Positions 7,743 to 15,560 of a stretch of DNA of 35,244 bases are shown here, in pieces. The DNA lies in NCBI RefSeq assembly GCF_020539865.1, contig NZ_JAJBQV010000021.1, positions 1 to 35,244 on the forward strand, written 5' to 3'. The position numbers and the translations under genes were made by a program. Source of the DNA: Megasphaera elsdenii (lineage in GTDB: Bacteria > Bacillota > Negativicutes > Veillonellales > Megasphaeraceae). Position 1 is the first letter of the stretch, and each line of letters begins with the position of its first letter. The notes below the pieces were generated by a model that worked only from the letters and a program-made list of their open reading frames with translations, ran no database searches and was not told where the DNA came from.

Positions 7743-9089
7743 TTACATAGAAATCTTGCTGGTCTTGGTCCAGATACCCATCTTTTCTGCATCTTTGATG
7801 AGTTCTTCACGGAAGTCCGGATGAGCGATGTTGATCAAGGCTTCGGCGCGTTCCCACGTCGATTTTCCTTTCAGCAGGGCTGTACCGTATTCGGTGACGA
7901 TGTAGTGGACAGCCGAACGCGGCGTCGTGATAACCGTGCCAGCCGGGAGGGTCGGTTTGATCAGAGATTCGACATGGCCGTCCTTGAATTTACGCGTCGA
8001 ATGGACGCAGATGAAACTCTTGCCGCCGTTGGATGCGAAAGCGCCCTGGGCGAAGTCGAGCTGGCCGCCGGTGCCGCTAATCTGCTGATAGCCAGCCGTT
8101 TCAGCGTTGACCTGGCCATAGAGGTCGAGGTCGATGCACCCGTTGATGGAGATGAATTTATCGATGCTGGCAACGACGCCGACGTTGTTGACGTAGCTTA
8201 CCGGCGCATTGAAGACGATCTGGTTGTCGTTGATGAAATCATAGAGGCGCTGTGTACCGCCGGCAAAAGCATAAATAATTTTACCTTTATCGCGGTTCTT
8301 ATTGCCCGTAATCTTGCCGGCTTCATAGAGGTCGACATAGGAATCGACGAGCATTTCCGTATGACCGCTCAAATCTTTGACATCCGATTCAGCCAGTTTG
8401 TGGCCGACAGCCGACGGGATACCGCCGATGCCGAGCTGGAGCGTACTGCCGTCTTCGATCATAGGGATGATGTAATCGGCGATTTTATCATCGACTTCCG
8501 TGCCTGCCCGGTTGGGGATCTGCGGCATAGGATGATTCGAGCCTTCGACGACATAGTCGACGTCGCAGAGGTTCAATTCCGTTTCATAGCCCAGTGCTTT
8601 CGGCATGTTCTGGTTGACTTCGAGGATGATCGTCTTAGCAGCACGGATCAAACCGCGAAGGTCCGATGCCTGAGGCCCGAGGTTGAAGTTGCCCCACTGG
8701 TCCATGGGATGAACCTGGATGATGAGTTTATCAATGTTTTCCCAATACTTCGGCAATTCGTTGAAGAGAATCGGAATGAACCAGCAGCGGCCGGCTTTGG
8801 ACATCTTGCGTTCAAACCCGTTCATATGAGCCGTTGCGAAGCGGATTTGTTCGTTCGAATCACTATTCAGATAAGCTGCATACGGTTCATCTTTGACGAC
8901 AGTCGTAGCAACGATTTCGACGCCATGCAGGTCCTTAGCCCGCTTACCGATTTCGATATCGATATCATACGGAGCAGCGCAGCCGAGGCCGTAAGAAACG
9001 CGGTCGCCATCTTGGACGAGGGCTGCAGCCTGTTCAGCCGTAATCAATTTTTTCTTATACTCTTCAGGAATTTGTGAAATTTTGTACAT
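7743..9089 (-). CDS. Class I acyl-CoA:acetate CoA-transferase (butyryl/4-hydroxybutyrate type)
   Basis: Cytoplasmic enzyme moving CoA between acyl-CoA and acetate or another short acid, the last step of butyrate-type fermentation. It is 448 residues, normal for the acetyl-CoA hydrolase/transferase family. Key motifs are GIGGIPSAVG (CoA-binding loop), DLYGQVNAETAG with the presumed catalytic Glu, the ISGTGGQLDF block, and C-terminal AEALINIAHPDFRE. I chose the ATG at 9089 because GGAGGAG lies eight bases upstream; an in-frame start ten codons further up lacks such a site. Substrate could be butyryl, propionyl, hexanoyl or 4-hydroxybutyryl groups; the sequence alone does not decide. It is monocistronic. 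Confidence 0.85.
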   Translation of the reverse strand: MYKISQIPEEYKKKLITAEQAAALVQDGDRVSYGLGCAAPYDIDIEIGKRAKDLHGVEIVATTVVKDEPYAAYLNSDSNEQIRFATAHMNGFERKMSKAGRCWFIPILFNELPKYWENIDKLIIQVHPMDQWGNFNLGPQASDLRGLIRAAKTIILEVNQNMPKALGYETELNLCDVDYVVEGSNHPMPQIPNRAGTEVDDKIADYIIPMIEDGSTLQLGIGGIPSAVGHKLAESDVKDLSGHTEMLVDSYVDLYEAGKITGNKNRDKGKIIYAFAGGTQRLYDFINDNQIVFNAPVSYVNNVGVVASIDKFISINGCIDLDLYGQVNAETAGYQQISGTGGQLDFAQGAFASNGGKSFICVHSTRKFKDGHVESLIKPTLPAGTVITTPRSAVHYIVTEYGTALLKGKSTWERAEALINIAHPDFREELIKDAEKMGIWTKTSKISM

Positions 9090-9145
9090 TCTAAAGTCTC
9101 CTCCTTCATGACTTTGCAATAGTAGTATGAGATAACCTTACATAT

Positions 9146-9174
9146 AGTATAAAACTTTCCTGCGACAACTGCAA
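9146..9174 (-). promoter_or_regulatory. Sigma-A promoter of the CoA-transferase
   Basis: TTGCAG (9169-9174) and TATACT (9146-9151) on the minus strand are separated by exactly 17 bases. They lie about 57 bases upstream of the ATG at 9089. Confidence 0.65.
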
Positions 9175-9237
9175 CGACATTTTGTGAAAAATATTACAAA
9201 ATCTGGAGGTAGAACGTCTAAAAAATCTTTTGTTTTA

Positions 9238-9246
9238 TGATACAAT
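9238..9246 (+). promoter_or_regulatory. Extended -10 promoter for the EamA transporter
   Basis: TGATACAAT is an extended -10 element about 48 bases upstream of the transporter ATG. No good -35 is seen, as expected for extended -10 promoters. Confidence 0.45.
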
Positions 9247-9294
9247 TATACTATTGTCACTTTGACGAATCCACAATAAAGGAAGGTTTATCTC

Positions 9295-10215
9295 ATGTAT
9301 CAATCACAAGCAAAGGGCACGATACTGCTGCTCATTACGGCCCTCATCTGGGGGGCGGCCTTTGTCGCTCAGAGCGTCGGCATGGACTATATCGGTCCTT
9401 TTACCTTCAGCGCCGCCCGCGATGTCATCGCCATCGTCGTCCTCATCCCGGTCATCCTGCTCTTTACCGATAAAAGGGCAGATGGGACGTATCCGCCGAT
9501 TCTCCAGCAGCTGAAGCCCGACTGCATCACCCTCATAGGCGGGGCCTGGTGCGGCCTGGTCCTGGGCGCTGCCGATACGCTGCAGCAGGTCGGCATCTCC
9601 ATGACGACGGCCGGGAAAGCCGGTTTCATCACGGCCCTGTATATCATTCTCGTCCCCCTCCTGGGCCGCTTCATGGGCCACAAGGTCTCGCGGATCATCG
9701 TAATCTGCGTCGCCCTGGCCATTGCCGGCTTTTACCTCTTATGCATCAACGGCGATTTCCAAGTTTCTTTCGGCGACTTCTTGGTCCTCTGCTGTGCCGT
9801 CTTCTTCGCTCTGCACATCCTGGTCATCGACCATTTTCTCTTGAAAAAAGCCAACAGCATCAAGTTGTCCTGGGTCCAGTTCGCCACGGCCTTCCTCTTT
9901 TCCGGCACCCTGACGGTCCTCTTCGAACAGCCCAACTGGTCCGCCCTGTGGGCTGCCAAATGGCCCCTACTCTACGCCGGCGGCCTGTCCAGCGGTGTCG
10001 CCTACACCTTGCAGATCGTCGGCCAGAAATATACCGAACCGACGACGGCGACCCTCATCATGAGCCTGGAATCGGTCTTCGCCGCCCTGGCAGGCTGGCT
10101 CATCCTGGGAGAAGTCATGACGGCCAAAGAACTGACAGGCTGCGTCCTCGTCTTCGCCGCCGTCATCTTAGCGCAGATTCCCTTGCCGCACATCTCTTTC
10201 CGACAGAAGGATTAA
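9295..10215 (+). CDS. EamA/DMT-family permease
   Basis: Predicted inner-membrane exporter of 306 residues with about ten hydrophobic helices arranged as two EamA repeats. The N-terminal LITALIWGAAFVAQ and the near-C-terminal SLESVFAALAGWLILGE are typical of the family. The substrate is unknown; relatives export amino acids or metabolites. The ATG is preceded by GGAAGG. It is monocistronic, between the CoA-transferase promoter and a dead ATPase gene. It belongs to the same superfamily as the transporter at 177-1070 but is a different protein. Confidence 0.85.
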   Translation: MYQSQAKGTILLLITALIWGAAFVAQSVGMDYIGPFTFSAARDVIAIVVLIPVILLFTDKRADGTYPPILQQLKPDCITLIGGAWCGLVLGAADTLQQVGISMTTAGKAGFITALYIILVPLLGRFMGHKVSRIIVICVALAIAGFYLLCINGDFQVSFGDFLVLCCAVFFALHILVIDHFLLKKANSIKLSWVQFATAFLFSGTLTVLFEQPNWSALWAAKWPLLYAGGLSSGVAYTLQIVGQKYTEPTTATLIMSLESVFAALAGWLILGEVMTAKELTGCVLVFAAVILAQIPLPHISFRQKD

Positions 10216-10244
10216 ATATATTTTTTGTTAGAAGGAGGCTTTTT

Positions 10245-11632
10245 ATAAAATTCGTCGATCGTAAAAAGGAACTGGATACACTAGAAAAATAATTTAACCG
10301 GAACGAAGCGTCACTCGTCATCGTCTATGGGCGCCGCCGTGTCGGTAAAACAGCCTTGCTCAAGAAATTCATCAAAACGAAGAGGGCCTTATATTTTTTA
10401 GCAACAGAAGAATCGGAAACCATGAACCGCCAGGCCTTTCAACAAATAGCCGCCGATTTTTTAGATGACGAGCTGTTGCAATCAGCTGCCATCCTCCGCT
10501 GGGAACCTATCTTCAAAGCCTTAGCCCAAGAAGCAGCTCATCAGCGAATCGTCCTGGTCATAGACGAATTTCAATATATCGGCAAGAATAATCCGGTTTT
10601 TCTCTCTGTATTCCAGCGTATCTGGGACACCTTGCTCAGTCAGTCCAATATCATGGTCATCTTATGCGGCTCCTTAGTATCCATGATGATGTCACAGACC
10701 TTGCGCTATGACAGCCCGCTCTATGGCCGGAGAACAACACAGCTGAAACTACGTCCTATAGCCTTTTCTTACTACCATGAATTTTTCAATTCGCCCCTTC
10801 CCCAAGACGAACTCATCGAACGCTACAGCATTACGGGAGGCATCCCAAAATATATCGAAGCATTTAGCACGACCCACGACTTACGGACCTCGTTGGAAAA
10901 CAATCTGTTGAACCCTTCGGCCTTTCTATTTGACGAACCGAACTTCCTCCTGCAAAAGGAAGTATCCGCAATCGGCAACTATTTTTCAATACTTCGGGTC
11001 ATCGCCGACGGGAATCATAAAATTTCGAAAATCGCAGCTGTTTTACAACAAAAACAGAGTAACTTACCTCGCTACCTGAACGTCCTCATTGATTTAGATA
11101 TTTTAGCCAGGGAAGTCCCTGTCACCGAAGCCCATCCGGAAAAAAGCAAACGAGGTCTTTACCAGATACGGGATCACTTTATCCGCTTCTGGTTCCAGTT
11201 CATTTATCCCTATATCAGCTATATCAAAATGGGCCATACGGACTTAGTCTTATCACGATTACAGCAAAATTTCATCGACCGCCAGGTCAGCTTCGTCTAC
11301 GAGTCGATTTGCCAGGAAACCCTATGGGATCTGTCTGCTTCGGGAAAATTACCAGGCCTGTTAGAAAAAATCGGCCGTTGGTGGGATGGAAGCCATGAAA
11401 TCGACGTCGTCGGTTTATCTGAAATGGATAAGCTCTTAGTCCTTGGAGAATGTAAGTTCTGGAAAGGGCCTGTCGGATTAAACGTTCTCGAAAACCTCGA
11501 AAAAAAGCTGCCTATGTCGATTGGCATAAGCAGCAGCGAAAAATCATCTATGTCCTGTTCAGTATCTATGGATTCAGCCAGGACTTGCAATCGCTGGCCA
11601 AAATTCGTAAAGATATATATTTATTATCCTGA
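10245..11632 (+). pseudogene. DUF234-type AAA ATPase, inactivated by three lesions
   Basis: This P-loop ATPase of the family often called archaeal-type/DUF234 begins KFVDRKKELDTLEK and has Walker A YGRRRVGKTALL and Walker B VLVIDEFQ. A C-terminal nuclease-like region follows (WWDGSHEIDVVG, ILGECKFWK-like). Three defects are visible. The expected start codon is ATA at 10245, six bases after GAAGGAGG. Codon 16 is TAA at 10290. A seven-A run at 11500-11506 marks a frameshift after which the true C-terminus (AAYVDWHKQQRKIIYVLF, then SQDLQSLAKIRKD) is read in the next frame to TGA at 11630. A shortened product from internal starts cannot be excluded. The intact family is ~460 residues. Confidence 0.8.
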
Positions 11633-11638
11633 CACTTT

Positions 11639-12976
11639 CTAGCATTTGTTGCTCCGCCGCCAGATGTGCTGGGCTTCGGCAGCTTGAATCAGGGCTTCGC
11701 GCATATCGGGATGGGCGATGTTAATCAGCGCTTCGGCCCTTTGCCAAGTAGCCAGACCGGACAGGTTGGCTACGCCGTATTCGGTGACCATGTACGGCGC
11801 CTGGGTCCGCGGCGTCGTAATGATGTCGCCGGCCGTGAACTTGGGCAGAATATTGGAATGACGGATGCCCTGCTTATCGACCCAGCTCGACGGCATGGCC
11901 AAAAAGGCTTTGCCGTGGTCGGCTGCATAGGCACCAGTCACGAAGTCCAGCTGACCGCCAGTCCCGCTGATTTGCCGTGTCCCTGCCGATTCCGAGCAGA
12001 CCTGGCCATAGAGGTCGACGGCAATACAGCTGTTGATGGAAATGAAATCATCGAGCTGGCGGATTGTTTCTGGATTGTTGACATAATGCATAGGTGCCGA
12101 CAGGATATCCTGGTTATGGTCCAAAAATTCATAGAGTTCTTTCGAGCCCATACAAATGGAGAAGACGCCTTTCCCCCGCTGGAAAGGCTTTTTGTCGTTA
12201 GTAATCTTCCCTGACTGGTACAGATCGAGATAGCCGTCACTCATGAGCTCTGTATGCATACCTAAGTCTTTCAAGTCCGATCCGGCAATGAGGCTGCCTA
12301 AGGCATTGGGCATACCGCCGATACCGAGTTGCAAGGTAATGCCGTCGTGCAAGTAAGGGAAAATATTCTCGGCAATCTGCTGGTCAATAGCACTCGGTTC
12401 CCGGTTCGGCGCCAGGCTAATCGGTTCTTCACTTTCGACGATGGTATCGACTTTCGAGACGTGGATGTGGTCGCTGCCCATGCCAAAGACGACGGGCATG
12501 TTGGGGTTGACTTCAACGATGATCGTTTCCGCCGCATCGAGCATCTCCTGGGTGCAGCCATTGGTTAGGCCAAAGGAAAAATTCCCGTGCCTGTCCATGG
12601 GCGCTACGGTAATCATGGCTACATTGACTGGCGCAAAGCCCCGCTTATAATAGGAGCCGCAGTCGCGAAATAGCATCGGCTCATGGTAGGCCCGGCCAGC
12701 ATCGAGATACTTTCGGTCAATGCCGGAACAATGCCAGAGATTATACGTAAAGGTCTCATTTTCCGGGTCAGCTTCCAAAATAGCGACAGCATGACAGGAA
12801 ATGGCATTGCGGACCTTGATGTCCTTCAATTCACCTTGGCGCCGAGCCAAGGCCTTGTCCAGGGCCGTCGGATAGGCGCAGCTCATACCATAATCGACCC
12901 AATCGCCATCCTTGACGACCTGCACAGCTTGATTGGCTGTACAGCATTTATTTCTATATTCCTGATATACGTCCAT
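11639..12976 (-). CDS. Class I CoA-transferase linked to indolepyruvate:ferredoxin oxidoreductase
   Basis: 445-residue cytoplasmic CoA-transferase of the same family as 7743-9089. It shows GIGGMPNALG, DLYGQVCSESAG (presumed catalytic Glu), ISGTGGQLDF and AEALINIAHPDMRE. It lies 11 bases after iorB with its own GAGGTGACC ribosome site, so it is the third gene of the ior operon. The context suggests it moves CoA from aryl- or branched-acyl-CoA made by IorAB to acetate, or the reverse (inference). The overall enzyme class is certain, the substrate is not. It ends convergent with the dead ATPase gene, with only six bases between stops and no obvious terminator. Confidence 0.85.
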   Translation of the reverse strand: MDVYQEYRNKCCTANQAVQVVKDGDWVDYGMSCAYPTALDKALARRQGELKDIKVRNAISCHAVAILEADPENETFTYNLWHCSGIDRKYLDAGRAYHEPMLFRDCGSYYKRGFAPVNVAMITVAPMDRHGNFSFGLTNGCTQEMLDAAETIIVEVNPNMPVVFGMGSDHIHVSKVDTIVESEEPISLAPNREPSAIDQQIAENIFPYLHDGITLQLGIGGMPNALGSLIAGSDLKDLGMHTELMSDGYLDLYQSGKITNDKKPFQRGKGVFSICMGSKELYEFLDHNQDILSAPMHYVNNPETIRQLDDFISINSCIAVDLYGQVCSESAGTRQISGTGGQLDFVTGAYAADHGKAFLAMPSSWVDKQGIRHSNILPKFTAGDIITTPRTQAPYMVTEYGVANLSGLATWQRAEALINIAHPDMREALIQAAEAQHIWRRSNKC

Positions 12977-12987
12977 GACCGGTCACC

Positions 12988-13569
12988 TCACTGTCTGGCC
13001 GCTTCCATACCGGCGTCAAAGGCTTTCAAGTTGATGTCGACAAAGACTGGTTTCACTGTTTTGGCAATGATGCTCTTCCAATCGATATCATGGAGGCCAA
13101 GGACTTCGATGAGGGCGCCCAGAAGGACGATGTTGGCACTCCTGGGATTGCCCAGGTCGGTAGCAATCTGGGTCGCATCGAGGTCCCTGACGGGGACGTG
13201 TTTCTTCAATTCTTCCACGATCCCCTGGGGATACGGGCAGTCTCCGGAAAGGACGGGCAGCGACGGGATCTGCGCCGTATTGACAACCATCTTGCCGTCT
13301 GTCTTCAAGAAGCGGGCATAGCGGGCGGCTTCCATTTCTTCAAAGGAGACGAGAACGTCTGCCGAGCCTTCGCCGATGATGGGCGAATAGACTTTTTTCC
13401 CAAACCGGACCTGTGTGCTGACACTGCCGCCGCGCTGGCTCATGCCATGGACTTCAGACATCTTGACATCGTACCCGTGTTCGATGAAGCCGATGGTGAG
13501 GATTTTGCTGGCTAATATCGTACCCTGGCCGCCGACACCGACGAAGAGTACACTCTTTACATCTGACAT
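12988..13569 (-). CDS. iorB: Indolepyruvate:ferredoxin oxidoreductase, beta subunit
   Basis: 193-residue gamma/KorC-type subunit of the 2-oxoacid:ferredoxin oxidoreductase family. It begins SVLFVGVGGQGTILASKIL, the glycine-rich motif typical of this subunit, followed by SEVHGMSQRGGSV. With IorA it oxidatively decarboxylates aryl pyruvates from aromatic amino-acid transamination to aryl-acetyl-CoA, reducing ferredoxin. The ATG at 13569 lies one base after the iorA stop with AAAGGGGG inside the iorA end. A longer open frame upstream is only the shadow of iorA. Confidence 0.9.
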   Translation of the reverse strand: MSDVKSVLFVGVGGQGTILASKILTIGFIEHGYDVKMSEVHGMSQRGGSVSTQVRFGKKVYSPIIGEGSADVLVSFEEMEAARYARFLKTDGKMVVNTAQIPSLPVLSGDCPYPQGIVEELKKHVPVRDLDATQIATDLGNPRSANIVLLGALIEVLGLHDIDWKSIIAKTVKPVFVDINLKAFDAGMEAARQ

Positions 13570-13570
13570 A

Positions 13571-15352
13571 TTATTTATCCCCCTTTCTGGAAATGGCCTG
13601 AACCGGGCAGACCTGCATACAGACTGTACAGCCGACACAGTCAGCCTGGTCGATGCTGGACTTCTTATTTTCACTGTCATAGCGCAGAGCCGGGCAGCCT
13701 GTGGAGAGGCATTTCTTACAGCCAATGCAGCTATCCGTATCGACGACGCACGGTGTCTTGTCGAGGTCGAACTGCGCTTTATCTTCTTTCGAGTATTTCT
13801 TGAGGACACAGGGCCATTTGGTGATGATGACCGACGGTTCATCTTCGATAGCCAACGCCCAGTCCAATGTTTCTTTCATGGCCTTCAGGTCCAGAGGATT
13901 GACGGTGCGGACGTTTTTGATTCCTAAGGCTTTGACGACCGTTTCGATGTCGATACACGTTGCCGGTTCTCCTTTGATGTTATAGCCTGTCCCGGGATTA
14001 TCCTGATGGCCAGTCATGCCGGTAATGCGATTGTCCAAGATGACGCAGATGGCATTGGAGCCGTTATAGGCTACATCGGTCAGGGAATTGATGCCTGTAT
14101 GGAAGAACGTCGAATCACCCATGCAGGCGACAACCCGCTTCTTCTGGTCACTGAGCTGGAGTCCATGGCTGAAGCCGTGAGCGACAGAAAAAGAGCTGCC
14201 CATACAGACGGCCAGGTCCTTGGCATTGAGCGGCGCCGACCCGCCTAAGGCATAGCAGCCAATATCGCCAATCATGACGGTATCCTTCCGCTTGCCCAGT
14301 TCATAGAAGAAGCCGCGGTGAGGACAGCCGGCGCAGAGAGCAGGCGGTCTGGGAACGAAACAGGAATCAGGGACTTCTACGCCGTGCTGCTGTTTCTTGA
14401 GGACGCCGGCCGATACGATATGGGGGTTCAGTTCATCGATTTTGGGAATGACGTCCTTGCCGTGGCAGGGAATCCCGGCTTGGCGTATCTGTTCTTCCAT
14501 AAACGGATCCAGTTCTTCAATGACGTAGAGTTCATCCACAGCGTCGGCAAAGGCTTTGATTTTCTTCATCGGCAAGGGATACGTAAAGCCCAGCTTCAAA
14601 TACGATGCCTCATCGCCTAATGCTTCCTTGGCATACAGATAGGCCGCACCGGCTGCGATGATGCCAATTTTCGTATCGTTCATCTCGATTTCATTGAAAG
14701 GACAGATTTCGGAATAGCCCTTCAATTTTTCTTCCCGTTCTTCGATGACATAGCGGCGTCTCTTGGAAATAGCCGGTACGGCATCCATTTTGTCCCGCTG
14801 TTTCTGATATAGGACAGGCGCCACTTCCTGGCGGTCCTTTTCTTCGACGAGACTCTTGGAATGGCAGACGCGGGTCGTCATGCGGATCATGACCGGGACA
14901 TCATACGTTTCGCTGACTTTATAAGCTTCCTTGGTCATGTCGATACATTCCTGCGAATCCGACGGCTCGAACATGGCGATTTTAGCGAACTTGGCATAAT
15001 TCCGGTTGTCCTGTTCATTCTGGGATGAATGCATCCCCGGATCATCGGCCGACACGAAGGCAAAACCGCCGTTGATGGATAAATAGCTAAAAGTAAACAG
15101 CGGATCGGCAGCGACATTGACGCCGACCATCTTCATAGCCGCAAAAGAGCGGACGCCGGCCATAGAGGCACCGATAGCCGCTTCCATGGCTACTTTTTCA
15201 TTAGGAGCCCATTCGGCATACAGGTCATCATATTTCGCAACATTCTCCAGGATTTCCGTACTCGGCGTCCCAGGATAAGCCGAAGCAAAGGACACACCTG
15301 CTTCATATAAACCTCTGGCAATGGCTTCATCGCCGGTCAATAACTTTTTCAT
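13571..15352 (-). CDS. iorA: Indolepyruvate:ferredoxin oxidoreductase, alpha subunit
   Basis: 593-residue TPP- and Fe-S-dependent subunit. The N-terminal pyrimidine-binding domain (LLTGDEAIARGLYEAG, YPGTPSTEI) is followed by the TPP domain (CAGCPHRGFF, MGDSTFFHTGINSL, ILDNRITGMTG). Two C-terminal [4Fe-4S] motifs follow (CIGCKKCLSTGCP and CVGCTVCMQVCP). It ferments aromatic amino acids through aryl pyruvates, giving aryl-acetyl-CoA and reduced ferredoxin, which could feed the hydrogenase or other ferredoxin users. I place the start at ATG 15352 (GGAGGAGGT six bases upstream); the in-frame ATG at 15358 abuts the ribosome site. The sigma-54 site upstream predicts a transcript start near 15396. 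Confidence 0.92.
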   Translation of the reverse strand: MKKLLTGDEAIARGLYEAGVSFASAYPGTPSTEILENVAKYDDLYAEWAPNEKVAMEAAIGASMAGVRSFAAMKMVGVNVAADPLFTFSYLSINGGFAFVSADDPGMHSSQNEQDNRNYAKFAKIAMFEPSDSQECIDMTKEAYKVSETYDVPVMIRMTTRVCHSKSLVEEKDRQEVAPVLYQKQRDKMDAVPAISKRRRYVIEEREEKLKGYSEICPFNEIEMNDTKIGIIAAGAAYLYAKEALGDEASYLKLGFTYPLPMKKIKAFADAVDELYVIEELDPFMEEQIRQAGIPCHGKDVIPKIDELNPHIVSAGVLKKQQHGVEVPDSCFVPRPPALCAGCPHRGFFYELGKRKDTVMIGDIGCYALGGSAPLNAKDLAVCMGSSFSVAHGFSHGLQLSDQKKRVVACMGDSTFFHTGINSLTDVAYNGSNAICVILDNRITGMTGHQDNPGTGYNIKGEPATCIDIETVVKALGIKNVRTVNPLDLKAMKETLDWALAIEDEPSVIITKWPCVLKKYSKEDKAQFDLDKTPCVVDTDSCIGCKKCLSTGCPALRYDSENKKSSIDQADCVGCTVCMQVCPVQAISRKGDK

Positions 15353-15406
15353 GGTCATACCTCCTCCATATCGCTGTATTTGTAATGGTTTCTTCACTAA
15401 TTTATA

Positions 15407-15423
15407 TGCAATATCCGTGCCAA
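15407..15423 (-). promoter_or_regulatory. Sigma-54 (-24/-12) promoter of the ior operon
   Basis: The minus strand reads TTGGCACGGATATTGCA. This matches the TGGCACG-N4-TTGCA consensus of RpoN promoters at every conserved position, with GG and GC ten bases apart. Transcription would start near 15396, about 44 bases before the iorA ATG. The divergent gene encodes a sigma-54 activator and rpoN itself is 3 kb away. Confidence 0.9.
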
Positions 15424-15440
15424 TAACAAAATGGCGTAAT

Positions 15441-15455
15441 CTAGCCGGTAGCTAG
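15441..15455. promoter_or_regulatory. Candidate activator-binding palindrome upstream of ior
   Basis: CTAGC-CGGTA-GCTAG is a 5-5-5 inverted repeat in the ior/activator gap, about 20 bases upstream of the -24 element. Enhancer sites usually lie further upstream, so it could instead be an autoregulatory site. Confidence 0.3.
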
Positions 15456-15505
15456 GCAGGAGCTGGCCACTCGCCGTCCTTTTATGTTAAATTCTCTTTA
15501 CGCTC

Positions 15506-15533
15506 TTTACATTTTTCTTTATTCCGTTATGAT
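15506..15533 (+). promoter_or_regulatory. Sigma-A promoter of the sigma-54 activator gene
   Basis: TTTACA (15506-15511), a 16-base spacer and TATGAT (15528-15533) precede the gene, with AAGGAGG just before its ATG. Confidence 0.6.
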
Positions 15534-15560
15534 GGAAGGAGAGCTCAAGGAGGAATACTC

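Noticed and set aside
7821..9077. 418-codon plus-strand open frame opposite the CoA-transferase
   Set aside because: Shadow of the minus-strand gene; no family motif, no ribosome site, composition biased by the antisense codon pattern.
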